NCBI RefSeq assembly: GCF_040530035.1 | Contig: NZ_JBEWCD010000001.1 | Coordinates: 744,001-808,000 of the forward strand | Direction of reading: 5' to 3' | Source of the DNA: Roseibium sp. HPY-6 | Lineage (GTDB): Bacteria > Pseudomonadota > Alphaproteobacteria > Rhizobiales > Stappiaceae | DNA: 64,000 nucleotides | In this document: piece after piece, positions 52,530 through 62,305 of the stretch | How positions within the stretch are numbered: the stretch's first letter is position 1 | How the letters are laid out: every line of letters starts with the position of its first letter | Made by a program: the position numbers and the translations under genes | Notes under the pieces: generated by a model | The model's input: only the letters and a program-made list of their open reading frames with translations | Database searches by the model: none | Told to the model about the DNA's origin: nothing

Positions 52530-52943
52530 ATGCGCTCTCTGATCTTGGCCACTTTGGCCGCAAGCCTGAGCATATTGCCCCTGTCCGACATTGAACGCGC
52601 GCACGCGCAGGCAATGCCGCCCGAACAGATCAAGCAGATCCTCGATATGACCAAGGCCAGCTGGGTATCGTTTCGCGACTGGCAAGGACAGCAGCTCATT
52701 TATTTCACGCATTTGGAAGCCTGGAAATGCGGGATCGACTACGTTTTTTACGGATTGAATGGCGGACCATTGGACCAGATGTGGGAATTGGCCGAATGCG
52801 ATCCCGACAATCCCAACGCAGTGCTGAAGGACAAGCCTTATATTGAACTCCCCGCCGGCTCGACCCAATCCATCAGTGTTCAGCTGATCTATCCAGACGG
52901 TTCAAAAAGCCCGGTCGAAACGTTCCAGTACAAGCCTCAGTAG
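52530..52943 (+). CDS. small exported protein of unknown function
   Basis: A 137-residue protein with a signal peptide (ILATLAASLSILPL, cleavage near AHA-QAM). The mature chain reads KASWVSFRDWQGQQLIYFTHLEAWKCGIDYVFYGLNGGPLDQMWEL (in part: SFRDWQGQQLIYFTHLEAWKC) and then ECDPDNPNAV, with two cysteines that could pair in the periplasm, and ends PDGSKSPVETFQYKPQ. It lies 34 nt behind the Lrp-domain gene and may be co-transcribed. I do not recognise a family. Confidence 0.75.
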   Translation: MRSLILATLAASLSILPLSDIERAHAQAMPPEQIKQILDMTKASWVSFRDWQGQQLIYFTHLEAWKCGIDYVFYGLNGGPLDQMWELAECDPDNPNAVLKDKPYIELPAGSTQSISVQLIYPDGSKSPVETFQYKPQ

Positions 52944-53272
52944 TCCCTTGGCTCAAAACCGCGTCACCCCGGTCTCGCAACGCTGAAACCGGGACGGCGC
53001 CATAAAGCTCGCTATCCTCGCCCAACCGGTCTTTTCCAACGAGGCCGACAGCCTTGCGTGGACAAAAGCCGCATGATCTCGTGAATGTGTCGGTGTCGAG
53101 GCTCCCCGCGCCTTGGTCCGGTCGAGTGCGAGCCTGTGCCCGCAACAGACCGCCAGCGCTGAATCGAGTATCAACGAGATCCCAAGGAACAGCGCATGCC
53201 GTCATTCCGGTCCGGGACTGGCGGGCCGGCAACTGAGGCAGTTGGCCTTTTGCAATCCTGTTTCGCGAACCT
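52944..53272. other. intergenic region before the convergent BacA gene
   Basis: 329 bp. I see only a loose CCCGGT/ACCGGG pair (52968-52973, 52988-52993) that might terminate the small exported-protein gene. Short frames on both strands have no signal of being genes. Confidence 0.4.
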
Positions 53273-54532
53273 TTACTCGCCGGCTGCCGGTTCCGGCTCC
53301 AGTTCCCCGCGCAGCATCATGGCTTCGCGCTCGGCAATCGCCTGTTCAAACCCTTTCAGACGCTTGTAGATGGAAAGCAGTTCAACGATTGTCGGCCACG
53401 AGTTGACCAGGAACTGGAACGAATTCGATACCTGTGAGAACGCCGTCAGGATCTGCTGGACGATACCCCAGGTCACCTTTTTCGCCACATAGGTCGGGAT
53501 CAGGATGAAATAGGCGAAAACGTTATCAGCCTGAAGGTAGAAGCCCCTGAACAGATTGAAATACATGTAGTTGAAATAGAGCCTGAAATAGTTCTTTCTG
53601 ACGAACCCGAACAGCTCGGTCACTTTAGCGGGCTCCGCACGGTGCTCGTGATCCTCACCATAGACAAGCTCTTTACGATAGGCTGCCTCAACGCGCTGGT
53701 TATGGAATTCGAGCCCGGGCAGTTTGATACCGACCGCCGCCAGAACCACCGTTCCCATGATCGACCAGAAAATCGCCGCCGTAACCAGCGGCGCCGGTAT
53801 TTCTCCAACGATCGGCAACTCAGTGACGTGAACGGACAGGGCCAACAGAATTGGAAGGAAGGCGATCAGCGTCATCAGGGAGTCGATCAGGGCAACACCC
53901 AGGCCTTCCATGATCGCGGCAAACCGCATCGTGTCTTCCTGGATACGCTGGGAGGCACCCTCAATGTGGCGAACATTGTTCCACTTGGCGATGTAGTAAT
54001 CGTTCATGGCCGTACGCCAACGGAAAATGTAGTGGCTGACAAAGAAGCGTTTGAGAATATAGAGAACCACCCAGACCGAGGTGATCTTGAAGAAGATGAA
54101 CAGCAGGGAATAGAATTCGTCGGCGGTGACAACGCGGGCGCTCTCGTCCAGCGCGGTCTGAACGGTGTCAAAGAAGGGCCTGCGCCAATTGTTGATCGCG
54201 ACAGCGACCTGAACGTCGTAATACGTCATGAAGATGATTAGCGAAGATCCCCAGATCGACCAGACCTGCCAGGTATGTGCTTTCGAATACCACCACCAGA
54301 AAGCGCCGAATGCGGCAGTGAAAAGTGCGTAGTAGACGTAGAACCACATGAATTCCGGCGTCGTGAAATGACCGAGTCCGATGACCGGCGGTTCACCTGC
54401 AGGGGTCGCCCCAAATCCCAAGGGGCCACTCAGGTCGGACGCAAAACCGTACCAGACAATGACGGCAACTGCGGTCCACACTATGGCTGACAGAAAGAAT
54501 AGCTTCGGGTTTGGAAAAAAGGACTGGAACAA
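53273..54532 (-). CDS. bacA: BacA/SbmA-type peptide transporter
   Basis: A 419-residue inner-membrane protein with about seven TM segments and the SbmA/BacA fold. Family sequence is seen in [60 protein letters not shown] (in parts: [10 protein letters not shown] and [15 protein letters not shown]) and [30 protein letters not shown]. It has no ATPase domain, consistent with SbmA rather than BclA. It is a proton-driven importer of antimicrobial peptides and other molecules; in rhizobia and Brucella BacA is needed for long-term host infection and very-long-chain lipid A. The gene is monocistronic. Confidence 0.93.
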   Translation of the reverse strand: MFQSFFPNPKLFFLSAIVWTAVAVIVWYGFASDLSGPLGFGATPAGEPPVIGLGHFTTPEFMWFYVYYALFTAAFGAFWWWYSKAHTWQVWSIWGSSLIIFMTYYDVQVAVAINNWRRPFFDTVQTALDESARVVTADEFYSLLFIFFKITSVWVVLYILKRFFVSHYIFRWRTAMNDYYIAKWNNVRHIEGASQRIQEDTMRFAAIMEGLGVALIDSLMTLIAFLPILLALSVHVTELPIVGEIPAPLVTAAIFWSIMGTVVLAAVGIKLPGLEFHNQRVEAAYRKELVYGEDHEHRAEPAKVTELFGFVRKNYFRLYFNYMYFNLFRGFYLQADNVFAYFILIPTYVAKKVTWGIVQQILTAFSQVSNSFQFLVNSWPTIVELLSIYKRLKGFEQAIAEREAMMLRGELEPEPAAGE

Positions 54533-54759
54533 GGATAGGAACCTGCTGTCTGGTTTGCGTCAATCGAACGAACAGTTCGTCATACGCCAATTTGCGGCAA
54601 GAAGATGCTGATTAAAACGATAATTTCAAACAAACCACAGACACGAAATTGCGAGCCCCACATTTATCTGAAGTTGCTGGTGCCCAGGGTAGGAGTAATT
54701 TGTGCTTTTACAACAAGAGCTTTGAATAAACCTGAGCCTTTAATTTTGGGAACTTTCGA

Positions 54760-54783
54760 AAAGGCGCCGTTTCAAGCGCCTTT
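54760..54783 (-). terminator. terminator of the molybdopterin hydroxylase gene
   Basis: AAAGGCGC (54760-54767) pairs with GCGCCTTT (54776-54783) around an 8-nt loop. On the minus strand the right side ends CCTTTTC. It is 21 nt beyond the stop at 54804. Confidence 0.75.
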
Positions 54784-54803
54784 CCAATAATTGAGTAACA
54801 GAA

Positions 54804-57101
54804 TTATTTCGCGGTCTCGATTGCTTCCCAGACCCTGAGCGGTGTTGCCGGCATATCGATCAGCTCTGTAACGCCAGCGCCATCTTTCAGCGCCTTTTGC
54901 ACGGCGTTCATGACCGCAGCGCAGCCGCCGATGGTTCCTGCCTCGCCGGCGCCCTTGATACCCATGGCGTTGGTTGTGGAGGGAACGTTGCGGGTTTCGA
55001 AGTGTATGTCAGGCAGGTCGGCCGCCCTGAGCAGGCGGTAATCGAGCAACGACGCAGTCAGAAGCTGTCCATCCTCGTCATAGACCGTGTATTCGCAGAG
55101 TGCCTGGCTGACGGCATTCGCCGCCCCGCCAATCACCTGCCCCTCCAGGAGGATCGGGTTCACCGTCACGCCGAAGTCGTCGACAATCACATAGTTCAGC
55201 AATGCAACATCACCGGTGTCAGGATCGATCTCCACTTCGCAGATATGGGTTCCGTTGGGATAGGTTGCCTCGTTTTGCCTGACTTCCTCGCGCGCTGACA
55301 GGGTCTCACCGCCAGCAGCAACGATTTCGGCAAGCGTGACTTGCTGATCTGTCCCGACAACGCGCACGACGCCGCTGTCCAGTTCAAGATCCTCCACGCC
55401 GGCCTCCAGCCTGTCTGCGGCCAGTTCCTTGATCTTCTTGACCAGGGTATCGCTGGCATCGCGGACCGAAGGCAGCCCGAGCGGGATCGATCTGGAGCCA
55501 CCTGTACCGCCCCCGTTTGCAACACGATCGGTGTCACCCTGGATCACTTCGACCTCATCGATCGTCACGCCGAACTTTTCGGCAACGACCTGGCTGTATG
55601 CCGTTGCATGGCCCTGGCCGTTTGTCTGAGTTCCGATCAGGAGCGTGAGGTTCCCGTCTTTTCCAAGTTCGACGGTTGCTTCCTCACCGCCGGCAAAGGC
55701 GCAGGCCTCGATATAGGAACACAGTCCGATGCCGCGGTATTTTCCGGACTTGGCGCTCTCTGCCTGCCTTGCCTCGAAGCCCGCCCAGTCGGCGACTTGC
55801 ATTGCCTTGTCCAGGTGTCCGCCATAATCGCCGGTATCATAAAGACGGCCGGTCTGTGTCGTGTAGGGCAGTTGTTCCGGTTTGATGAAGTTGCGTTTGC
55901 GGATTTCGATCGGTCCGAGGCCGGTTTCCTCACCGGCCTTGTCCATCAACCGTTCAATCAGGTAGGCAGCTTCAGGCCGCCCTGCCCCCCGGAAGGCATC
56001 CGTCGGCACGTTGTGCATATAAACTCCCTCGGTTTTGGCAAAAACCGCCGGAATGTCGTAGAGGCCGGAGGACATGGCCGTCCCTACCCAGGGAATGAAC
56101 GGGGCAAACTGGCTGAGGTAAGCTCCCATGGCCGCTTTCACATGCACCCGCAAACCCAGTATCCTGCTGTCCTTGTCGAGGGCTAGCTCCGCAGCGCTGA
56201 GATTGTCACGGCCATGGGCATCGGTGACGAAATGCTCCATGCGTTCCCCGGTCCAACGCACGGGTTTGCCGAGCCGTTCAGAAGCAATCATCAGCAGCGG
56301 ATATTCGCGGTAGCAGAACGCTTTGGTGCCAAAGCCACCACCAACTTCCGGGGTGACAACCTGGATCCGGTCCTTTTCCAGGCCGAGCACCTTGCAGATG
56401 ACATCCCGCATCCCATGCCCGCCCTGCGTCCCCAGGGTCAGCTTGTAGCGCTCCGTGTCCGAATTGTACTCGGCAACGCAGCCGCGCAGCTCCATGTAAT
56501 TTGCGACAATGCGGTTGTTCACGATTTCGATGGAGACGGTTGTGTCAGCCTCCGCGAAAGCTGCTTCGGTCTTGTCTTCACTGCCATGGCCGAACACGAA
56601 GGCAACGTTTGTTCCGTGCTCAGGCCAGACCTTTGCCGCACCGGGTGCCAGCGCATCCTCGATATCGATCACAACGTCGAGCGGTTCGTAGTCCACTTCC
56701 AGCATTTCCGCGGCACTTCGTGCCGAGTTGATGTCGTCTGCCACAATTAAGGCAATCGCATCGCCCACATGGCGCACCTCGTCCGGACACAGGAGCGGCT
56801 GCGGCGGCAGCCAATGATCGGTTCCGTCAATCTGCTTCAACCGGGCCATGGTCGGAAGGGTGTAGCCTTCGACATCCGCTCCCGTCAGCACCAGTTGGAC
56901 ACCGTCCATCGCAAGGATATCCTGCGCATTTTCAACACGTATCCTGGCATGCGCCATTGCGGATCGGACGACGACACCATGCAGGCACCCATCAGGCTGG
57001 TAGTCTGCGGTATAAATGCCCTGCCCTCTGACGAGGGGCTCATCTTCCTTACGGCGCAAAGGCGCGCCGACACCGAATTTCGGAGTGACCATCTGGTTCA
57101 T
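54804..57101 (-). CDS. xanthine-dehydrogenase-family molybdopterin-binding large subunit, orphan
   Basis: A 765-residue molybdenum hydroxylase large subunit. The N-terminal hammerhead is VGAPLRRKEDEPLVRGQGIYTADY. The active-site loop reads DAFRGAGRPEAAYLIERLMD (about 366-386), an AFRGAGRPE variant like the form II CoxL/aldehyde-oxidase-like group rather than the form I AYxCSFR. TQTNGQGHATAYSQV and GEAGTIGGCAAV (about residue 716-727) bind the molybdopterin. The FAD and [2Fe-2S] subunits expected as partners (CoxM/CoxS-type) are not on either side, so partners must come from elsewhere or the protein works alone. Substrate unknown. Terminator at 54760-54783. Confidence 0.92.
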   Translation of the reverse strand: MNQMVTPKFGVGAPLRRKEDEPLVRGQGIYTADYQPDGCLHGVVVRSAMAHARIRVENAQDILAMDGVQLVLTGADVEGYTLPTMARLKQIDGTDHWLPPQPLLCPDEVRHVGDAIALIVADDINSARSAAEMLEVDYEPLDVVIDIEDALAPGAAKVWPEHGTNVAFVFGHGSEDKTEAAFAEADTTVSIEIVNNRIVANYMELRGCVAEYNSDTERYKLTLGTQGGHGMRDVICKVLGLEKDRIQVVTPEVGGGFGTKAFCYREYPLLMIASERLGKPVRWTGERMEHFVTDAHGRDNLSAAELALDKDSRILGLRVHVKAAMGAYLSQFAPFIPWVGTAMSSGLYDIPAVFAKTEGVYMHNVPTDAFRGAGRPEAAYLIERLMDKAGEETGLGPIEIRKRNFIKPEQLPYTTQTGRLYDTGDYGGHLDKAMQVADWAGFEARQAESAKSGKYRGIGLCSYIEACAFAGGEEATVELGKDGNLTLLIGTQTNGQGHATAYSQVVAEKFGVTIDEVEVIQGDTDRVANGGGTGGSRSIPLGLPSVRDASDTLVKKIKELAADRLEAGVEDLELDSGVVRVVGTDQQVTLAEIVAAGGETLSAREEVRQNEATYPNGTHICEVEIDPDTGDVALLNYVIVDDFGVTVNPILLEGQVIGGAANAVSQALCEYTVYDEDGQLLTASLLDYRLLRAADLPDIHFETRNVPSTTNAMGIKGAGEAGTIGGCAAVMNAVQKALKDGAGVTELIDMPATPLRVWEAIETAK

Positions 57102-57507
57102 TAATCTGGACCTGTGTTTTGGGAGGACTTTCCCTGAAAATCGAAAACCGAAGGCAGCCGTAGTGCACTCTATCTATGGCCCGACGACCCCCGAGGCCAG
57201 TAGGTCTTTTGTCTTTCATGCTTCGGAACCAGAGAGCTTTGAAACAAGATATACCCGTTTCGGCAACGAAGGCAAACATTGCGGCGATGGCTTTTCTTCT
57301 GATCCGAAACCGCTTAGCCTGTCTCCACCGTCATCAGCCGAACGACCGAGCGCACGTGCCCAGCGTTGAGTGGGTGACGTCAGCATTCCAACCTTCGTTC
57401 GTACCAGGAAACAACATGAACCGCCGTCTCAAAGAGCAGGCCCGACAAAGGTGCCTGATGCAAGAGGTCTTCACTTGCTGAAACGCGTTGAAAACAAGAT
57501 CTCTGCA
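57102..57507. other. intergenic region between divergent hydroxylase and DMT genes
   Basis: 406 bp. It must hold two promoters. The open frames in it (both strands) lack similarity to any family I know; the DMT frame itself can be extended upstream to 57370 but that extension has no TM or family character. Confidence 0.45.
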
Positions 57508-58416
57508 ATGACGGCCGATCTGCCTTCCAACACGGTTGGTGCGCTGTGGATTTTGCTGGCCGCGTTCGGTTTCACGGTGATGGTGACCCTGATCAAGTTC
57601 GTCGGCAAGGACATCGGTGTCTTTCAGATCCTCGTGGTGCGCCAGGCCGTCATGCTGGTGATCGTGGCACCGACGATACTTCGCGGTCTGCCGAACTCCC
57701 TGTCAACGCAACGGCCTGGTCTGCAGCTTGCCCGCGTCCTGCTGGCGGCAACCGCCATGCTGTGCGGGTTCACGGCGTTCATCGAGCTGCCGCTCGCCGA
57801 TGTCACGGCAATCAGTTTTTCCCGCACCTTCTTCATTACCATTTTCGCCATCTGGTTTTTGAGCGAAACGGTCGGTGTTCACCGCTGGGGGGCAACCATT
57901 GTCGGCTTCCTCGGCGTTATCCTCATGCTGCAACCCGGTGCGGACGGGTTCGTGGACCCATACGCCCTTCTTGCCATAGCCGGCGCAGCGTGCGCCGGAA
58001 TGGTCATGATCGTCGTGCGCATACTGACACGCACCGACAGCCCGGTGACAATCCTTACCTATCAGGCATTCGGGGTCGGCCTGATCATGCTGGTCCCGGC
58101 AATCATGACCTGGCAAGCGCCCACGTTGCACCAATGGGGCCTGATGATCCTGATCGGCATCGTCTCCTGGGCTGCTCAGCTCGCCAACATCAAGGGTTTC
58201 AAGGCGGGAGAAGCAACAGCAATCGCCTCCCTCGACTATACGAGACTACTCTACGCGACCATATTCGGCGCTCTTGTCTTCGAACAGTGGCCGAGTGTCG
58301 AAACGCTGGTCGGCGCCGCAATCATCATCGCGGCTTCCATCTACACCGTTCGAAGGGAGGCCAAGCGCGGCCGGGAGCTGGCACGCGCGGCAGAAGGGCG
58401 CGGAGAGTCGCACTAG
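57508..58416 (+). CDS. DMT-superfamily (EamA) transporter
   Basis: A 302-residue protein with about ten TM helices forming two EamA repeats: first LWILLAAFGFTVMVTLIKFV, ADVTAISFSRTFFITIFAIWFLSETV; second ALLAIAGAACAGMVMIVVRIL, ATAIASLDYTRLLYATIFGALVFEQWPSVETLVGAAIII (pieces: LDYTRLLYATIFGALVF). The overall type resembles the RhaT/YdcZ-like metabolite exporters. I start at ATG 57508 (MTADLPSN), before which no good ribosome site is seen. The substrate is unknown. It is convergent with the acyl-CoA ligase gene. Confidence 0.87.
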   Translation: MTADLPSNTVGALWILLAAFGFTVMVTLIKFVGKDIGVFQILVVRQAVMLVIVAPTILRGLPNSLSTQRPGLQLARVLLAATAMLCGFTAFIELPLADVTAISFSRTFFITIFAIWFLSETVGVHRWGATIVGFLGVILMLQPGADGFVDPYALLAIAGAACAGMVMIVVRILTRTDSPVTILTYQAFGVGLIMLVPAIMTWQAPTLHQWGLMILIGIVSWAAQLANIKGFKAGEATAIASLDYTRLLYATIFGALVFEQWPSVETLVGAAIIIAASIYTVRREAKRGRELARAAEGRGESH

Positions 58417-58539
58417 AGGCCGCCGCAATCTTCAGTGCAAGCGCCACTTCAACACCCTGCCCTATGGAACGCTACAATCCTGATCGGAGCATCAGGACGC
58501 CCCAACGAAGGCCCAGCTCAAGTCCGGGCACCGCTGAAG

Positions 58540-60210
58540 TCAAGCGCTTTGAGGCTCGGCTTTTGCGCGCTTCTGGGCTTCTTCTTCCACCAGTTCCTTC
58601 TTGGAAAGTTTGCCGACCATCGTTTTCGGCAGTTCGTTTCTGAACTCGAATTCCCGCGGCATTTCGATGGAAGACAGGTGATCCTTCAAAAACGCCTTCA
58701 TCTCGTCGCCGGTCATGGAGTGACCCTCTTTGAGTTTGATGAAGGCCTTGGGTGACTGGCCGCGATACTCATCCGGAATCGCGATCACGATCGTCTCGTC
58801 AACGGCTTCGTTCTGGTAGATAGCCTCTTCGATGACGCGCGGATAGACGTTGTAGCCAGAGCACAGGATCAGATCCTTGATCCGGTCGACAAGGTAGATG
58901 AACCCCTCCTCGTCCCTGTAGCCGACGTCACCGGTGTGTAGATACCCCTCCGCCGTGATCGAATCGGCAGTGGCATCGTCGCGCTTCCAGTAGCCTTTCA
59001 TGATTTGCGGGCCGTGCAGCAGAAGCTCGCCCTTTTCACCCTCGCCGACGTCCGTTTTCCGGTCCTCAATGCTGACAAAGCGCGCCTTGGTCCCCGGCAC
59101 GAGGCGTCCGATGGAGCCGGCACGGCGGTTTTCGTCCAGCGGGTTGACCGCGGCAACAGGCGAAGATTCAGTCAGGCCGTATCCTTCGACGAGCAAGCAT
59201 CCTGTCAGTTTCTCAAAACTTTCCTTCACCTCGACCGGCAGCGGCGCCCCGCCGGAAATGCACAGCGAGATACTGGACAGGTCATAGTCTGCAGTCAGCG
59301 GTGAATTGTTGATCGCGGTGTAAAGCGTGGGGACGCCCGGAAACAAAGTGACCTGTTTTCGTTTGACCGCGTCGAGCAAGGCCTTCAACTCAAAGCGAGG
59401 CTGCAAGACCATTTCCGCGCCCAAGATGACCGAGAGATTTTGCCCGACGGTCATCGCAAAGACATGAAAGAAGGGCAGCACGCAGAGCATTTTCTCTTCA
59501 CCGAGACGCGCTTTCTCGAAGACACAGCGCATCTGCTCGATATTTGCCGAAAGGTTCCTGTGGGTCAGCATTGCGCCTTTGGGAACGCCGGTCGTGCCGC
59601 CGGTGTACTGCAACACTGCAATATCGTTGACCGGATCGATGTCCACCGGTTTCGGCGCGGAACCCTTGGTCTGCAACTCGTCGAACCAGACATGGGCTTC
59701 ATCGCGTGGAATGTCCGCCAGCTCCTTGCGCTTAAACAGGCTGAACAGGACCTTTTTGACCGTCGGCAGGCAGAAGGTCATCGGACACACGATGATCTTG
59801 TCGAGAACCTTTTCGTTCCTGACGTTCTCAACCTTGTCGTAGATCACCTTGAGATCCATCGTCACCATGATGCGCACGTCGGCATCCCGGGCCTGGAAGG
59901 CGATTTCCCGCTCGACGTAGAGCGGGTTAAAGTTCGCGACGGTGGCACCGATCTTCAAAATCGCGAAGTAGAAGATCGTGTAAAAAGGCGTGTTCGGAAG
60001 GCAAAGCCCCACATGAACGCCAGGTCCGACACCCATGGCCTGCAATCCGGCTGCAGTCGAATTCACAAGAGCACCGAGTTCTTCATAGGTCCAAATCTTG
60101 CCCATGAAGTCGGCTGCCGGCCGGTGACCAAACTGTCCAACAGTTTTTTCGAGATATTGGTGTACCGGACGAGGCTCGAATGCCGCGGTCCACTCCTCCA
60201 CAGTCGCCAT
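58540..60210 (-). CDS. long-chain fatty acid-CoA ligase (FadD-like)
   Basis: A 556-residue AMP-forming ligase. The ATP-binding motif is LQYTGGTTGVPKGAML (about 197-212), followed by VLPFFHVFAMTVGQNL, GYGLTESSPVAAVNP, YLHTGDVGYRDEEGFIYLVDRIKDLILCSGYNVYPR (pieces: HTGDVGYRDEEGF, LCSGYNVYPR) and the catalytic lysine region LPKTMVGKLSKKELVEEE. It adenylates fatty acids and forms acyl-CoA at the inner membrane for beta-oxidation. GGAG is 7 nt before the ATG. Its chain-length preference is not shown. Confidence 0.9.
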   Translation of the reverse strand: MATVEEWTAAFEPRPVHQYLEKTVGQFGHRPAADFMGKIWTYEELGALVNSTAAGLQAMGVGPGVHVGLCLPNTPFYTIFYFAILKIGATVANFNPLYVEREIAFQARDADVRIMVTMDLKVIYDKVENVRNEKVLDKIIVCPMTFCLPTVKKVLFSLFKRKELADIPRDEAHVWFDELQTKGSAPKPVDIDPVNDIAVLQYTGGTTGVPKGAMLTHRNLSANIEQMRCVFEKARLGEEKMLCVLPFFHVFAMTVGQNLSVILGAEMVLQPRFELKALLDAVKRKQVTLFPGVPTLYTAINNSPLTADYDLSSISLCISGGAPLPVEVKESFEKLTGCLLVEGYGLTESSPVAAVNPLDENRRAGSIGRLVPGTKARFVSIEDRKTDVGEGEKGELLLHGPQIMKGYWKRDDATADSITAEGYLHTGDVGYRDEEGFIYLVDRIKDLILCSGYNVYPRVIEEAIYQNEAVDETIVIAIPDEYRGQSPKAFIKLKEGHSMTGDEMKAFLKDHLSSIEMPREFEFRNELPKTMVGKLSKKELVEEEAQKRAKAEPQSA

Positions 60211-60510
60211 AACGTTCTCCAGCGCGTTATTTTCGCTTCAGTCCGCCGCGTCCGGCCTGCTTGTTCTGATCTGGTGCTTAACAGCACCGGTCAGACGCCT
60301 CCTCGCCGAATCCGGGCGCATTGAATGCGTCACCTCTTTGGGTTCTCTTGACATGACGCAACCTTCCGTTCACGTCAACTCGCGACGTTACGACACCTGT
60401 TCATTTTTTTTAGGGCGCATTGCTCACAAAGGGCGATTCATTACATTGAATCGTAGAATATATCTTGAAAAAACAATAAATTGTACAAGTTTATTACATC
60501 AAAATTTTAA
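60211..60510. other. AT-rich intergenic region upstream of the acyl-CoA ligase gene
   Basis: 300 bp between the ligase start and the end of the ATPase gene. The part from about 60400 to 60510 is clearly AT-rich (contains TTGTACAA, 60481-60488). It probably holds the ligase promoter. No gene seen. Confidence 0.45.
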
Positions 60511-61668
60511 TTATCGCTTCGGCCATGCCCAACGCGGCCGTTCCTCGACGTCAACGACAGTTTCGCCCAGTTCCTTGCGCAACTCATAGCGCACGCAACC
60601 GGAAAGTTCGGCCAGGGTTCCGACCAATTGCCGCGCATGGGAGACAACGAAGACTTGCGTCTTCTCCGCCGCTTTTGCAACAAGCCGGCCGAGCGGTTCG
60701 AGCAGGTCCGGGTGAAGGCTCGTCTCCGGTTCGTTGAGCACGATAAGGGGTGCTGGACGCGGGGACAGAAGAGCTGCGGTAAGCAGCAGATACCGCAGCG
60801 TGCCGTCGGAAAGCTCGCTTGCTCGCAAGGGCCTGAGCAAGCCTTTTTGCTGCATGAAAAGCTCGAAATAACCGTCGTTGACCGAAATGTCGATCGACGC
60901 TCCCGGAAATGCATCATCTATCGCCTCGCCGAGCGCAACCTCGTCGCCAATCTCCAGAATGGTCTGGAGAGCAGCAGCCAGATCACCGCCGTCCGCGCTT
61001 AGAACCGGTGTCCGCGTTCCGATCTTTGGGGCACGCGCAGGTGCGTCTCTGTCGGTGCGCAGGTGATCATAGAACCGCCAGGCGCGCATCCGCTCACGCA
61101 TGACGAGCAGTTCCAATCCGTCCTTTGGGTCCGCGGCATGTGTCATCATGCTGTCGAAGCGCGCAAGGTTCTGATAGACGGGGATGCGCTGTCCCTCGCT
61201 GTTGAGGACGCGTGCAGTCGGTCCGTTACGTCCCGCGATTTCGTTGGAACGCGACAGTGCCTCACCTGCCCAAAGAGCTTCCGCCTTGATTTCCGGATCC
61301 ATGGAAAACAGTGAGCGCCCGGCATCGGCAGGCAGGCCAAGATCGATGGCATAGCCGTAGTCTTCATCGGCAAAGCCCAGTTTCAGGCTGACGACAGACT
61401 TGCGCACGGTGCCCTGAACAGGAACTTCCCCTTTTTTCATGGCGCGCGAAAACGCTTCTGGTCCGGCCCACAAGGTGGACTGAAGCCCACCCTCTGCGGC
61501 GAGCGAGGCGATCGCCTGCCCTTGCGCAACCTCGGCCAGCAAGCGGATGGAACGATAGAGGCTGGATTTGCCACTGCCGTTGGGGCCCGTGACCAGCGTG
61601 ACCCGGTCGAGCGGTAGAACGATATCGCGAAGTGACCGGTAGCCGGAAACGGCAAGAGTGAGGATCAT
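60511..61668 (-). CDS. RecF/OLD-like AAA ATPase of unknown role
   Basis: A 385-residue ABC-type ATPase without transmembrane partner. Walker A is TGPNGSGKSSLYRSIR (about residues 27-42), the signature-like SELSDGTLRYLLLTAALLS, Walker B PLIVLNEPETSLHPDLLEPL (Asn in place of the first Asp, frequent in this group), and an H-loop in VFVVSHARQL. Between them lies an insertion of about 200 residues. It resembles AAA_21 proteins, related to RecF and to OLD nucleases but with no TOPRIM domain, so a nuclease is not expected. Start ATG 61668; a TTG start 3 codons upstream is possible. Role unknown. Confidence 0.8.
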   Translation of the reverse strand: MILTLAVSGYRSLRDIVLPLDRVTLVTGPNGSGKSSLYRSIRLLAEVAQGQAIASLAAEGGLQSTLWAGPEAFSRAMKKGEVPVQGTVRKSVVSLKLGFADEDYGYAIDLGLPADAGRSLFSMDPEIKAEALWAGEALSRSNEIAGRNGPTARVLNSEGQRIPVYQNLARFDSMMTHAADPKDGLELLVMRERMRAWRFYDHLRTDRDAPARAPKIGTRTPVLSADGGDLAAALQTILEIGDEVALGEAIDDAFPGASIDISVNDGYFELFMQQKGLLRPLRASELSDGTLRYLLLTAALLSPRPAPLIVLNEPETSLHPDLLEPLGRLVAKAAEKTQVFVVSHARQLVGTLAELSGCVRYELRKELGETVVDVEERPRWAWPKR

Positions 61669-61747
61669 GTGCTTCAAATGCGCTCTAAGTGGACTTCCCC
61701 TAACTTAGGTGCATATTCTGAAAAATCTTCTGTTTAGTGACGGACAC

Positions 61748-62293
61748 ATGTTTAACCCGAAAGAAGCCGCTGAGGACAGTCATGCGCTCAATCTGGCGAT
61801 ACTCGTTTTTGTCGGGTTGGCCTGCCTGCTGTCCATCTACATCCACTACGACAGCGGATTGAAGTATTGGTTGCTTAAAAAGCTCGGCGAAGAGACACCT
61901 GCGGTGGTCCTGGGTTTTCAGCAAGCCGGGGGTGACCGCCTGACGCTGCAGGAGGCCCTTCACGAATCCCCGCGTGACACGTTCAAGAACAGCACGCACT
62001 TCATCACTCATGGCGTTCTCGTGGCGGAGATCAATCCGTCCGGTAACTACCCGCAAGTTCTGACCTTTCGCGTTCCAGACGCATGGATGGCAGACCTTCA
62101 GTCAGACTGGATCGATGTGACGTACCTCGGTGCCAATCCGAAAATCGCACATCCCACGGACCTGCTCGAGACCTTCCACTTTGATGGAAGAGTGCTCGTA
62201 TGGTCTTTGCTGATTGGTGCGGTGGTTCTATGGTTTGCCATCAGGTCCGCGCGCAAATGGTCCAGCTTCAGAAATCGGATGCGGCACTACTAG
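61748..62293 (+). CDS. two-TM membrane protein of unknown function
   Basis: A 181-residue protein (ATG 61748, MFNPKEAAED; a GTG at 61709 would add 13 residues). TM1 at about 14-32 (LNLAILVFVGLACLLSIYI) and TM2 near the C-terminus (VLVWSLLIGAVVLWFAI) frame a soluble domain of about 120 residues (TPAVVLGFQQAGGDRL, FITHGVLVAEINPSGNYPQVLTFRVPDAW). The arrangement resembles DUF3592-like proteins, but I cannot confirm a family. It is divergent from the ATPase gene and 12 nt from the convergent adenine deaminase gene. Confidence 0.65.
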   Translation: MFNPKEAAEDSHALNLAILVFVGLACLLSIYIHYDSGLKYWLLKKLGEETPAVVLGFQQAGGDRLTLQEALHESPRDTFKNSTHFITHGVLVAEINPSGNYPQVLTFRVPDAWMADLQSDWIDVTYLGANPKIAHPTDLLETFHFDGRVLVWSLLIGAVVLWFAIRSARKWSSFRNRMRHY

Positions 62294-62305
62294 CAATACC
62301 CTTGG

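Noticed and set aside
60511..61668. OLD-family anti-phage nuclease
   Set aside because: The ATPase lacks a TOPRIM nuclease domain and no partner helicase (GajB-like) or other defence gene is adjacent.
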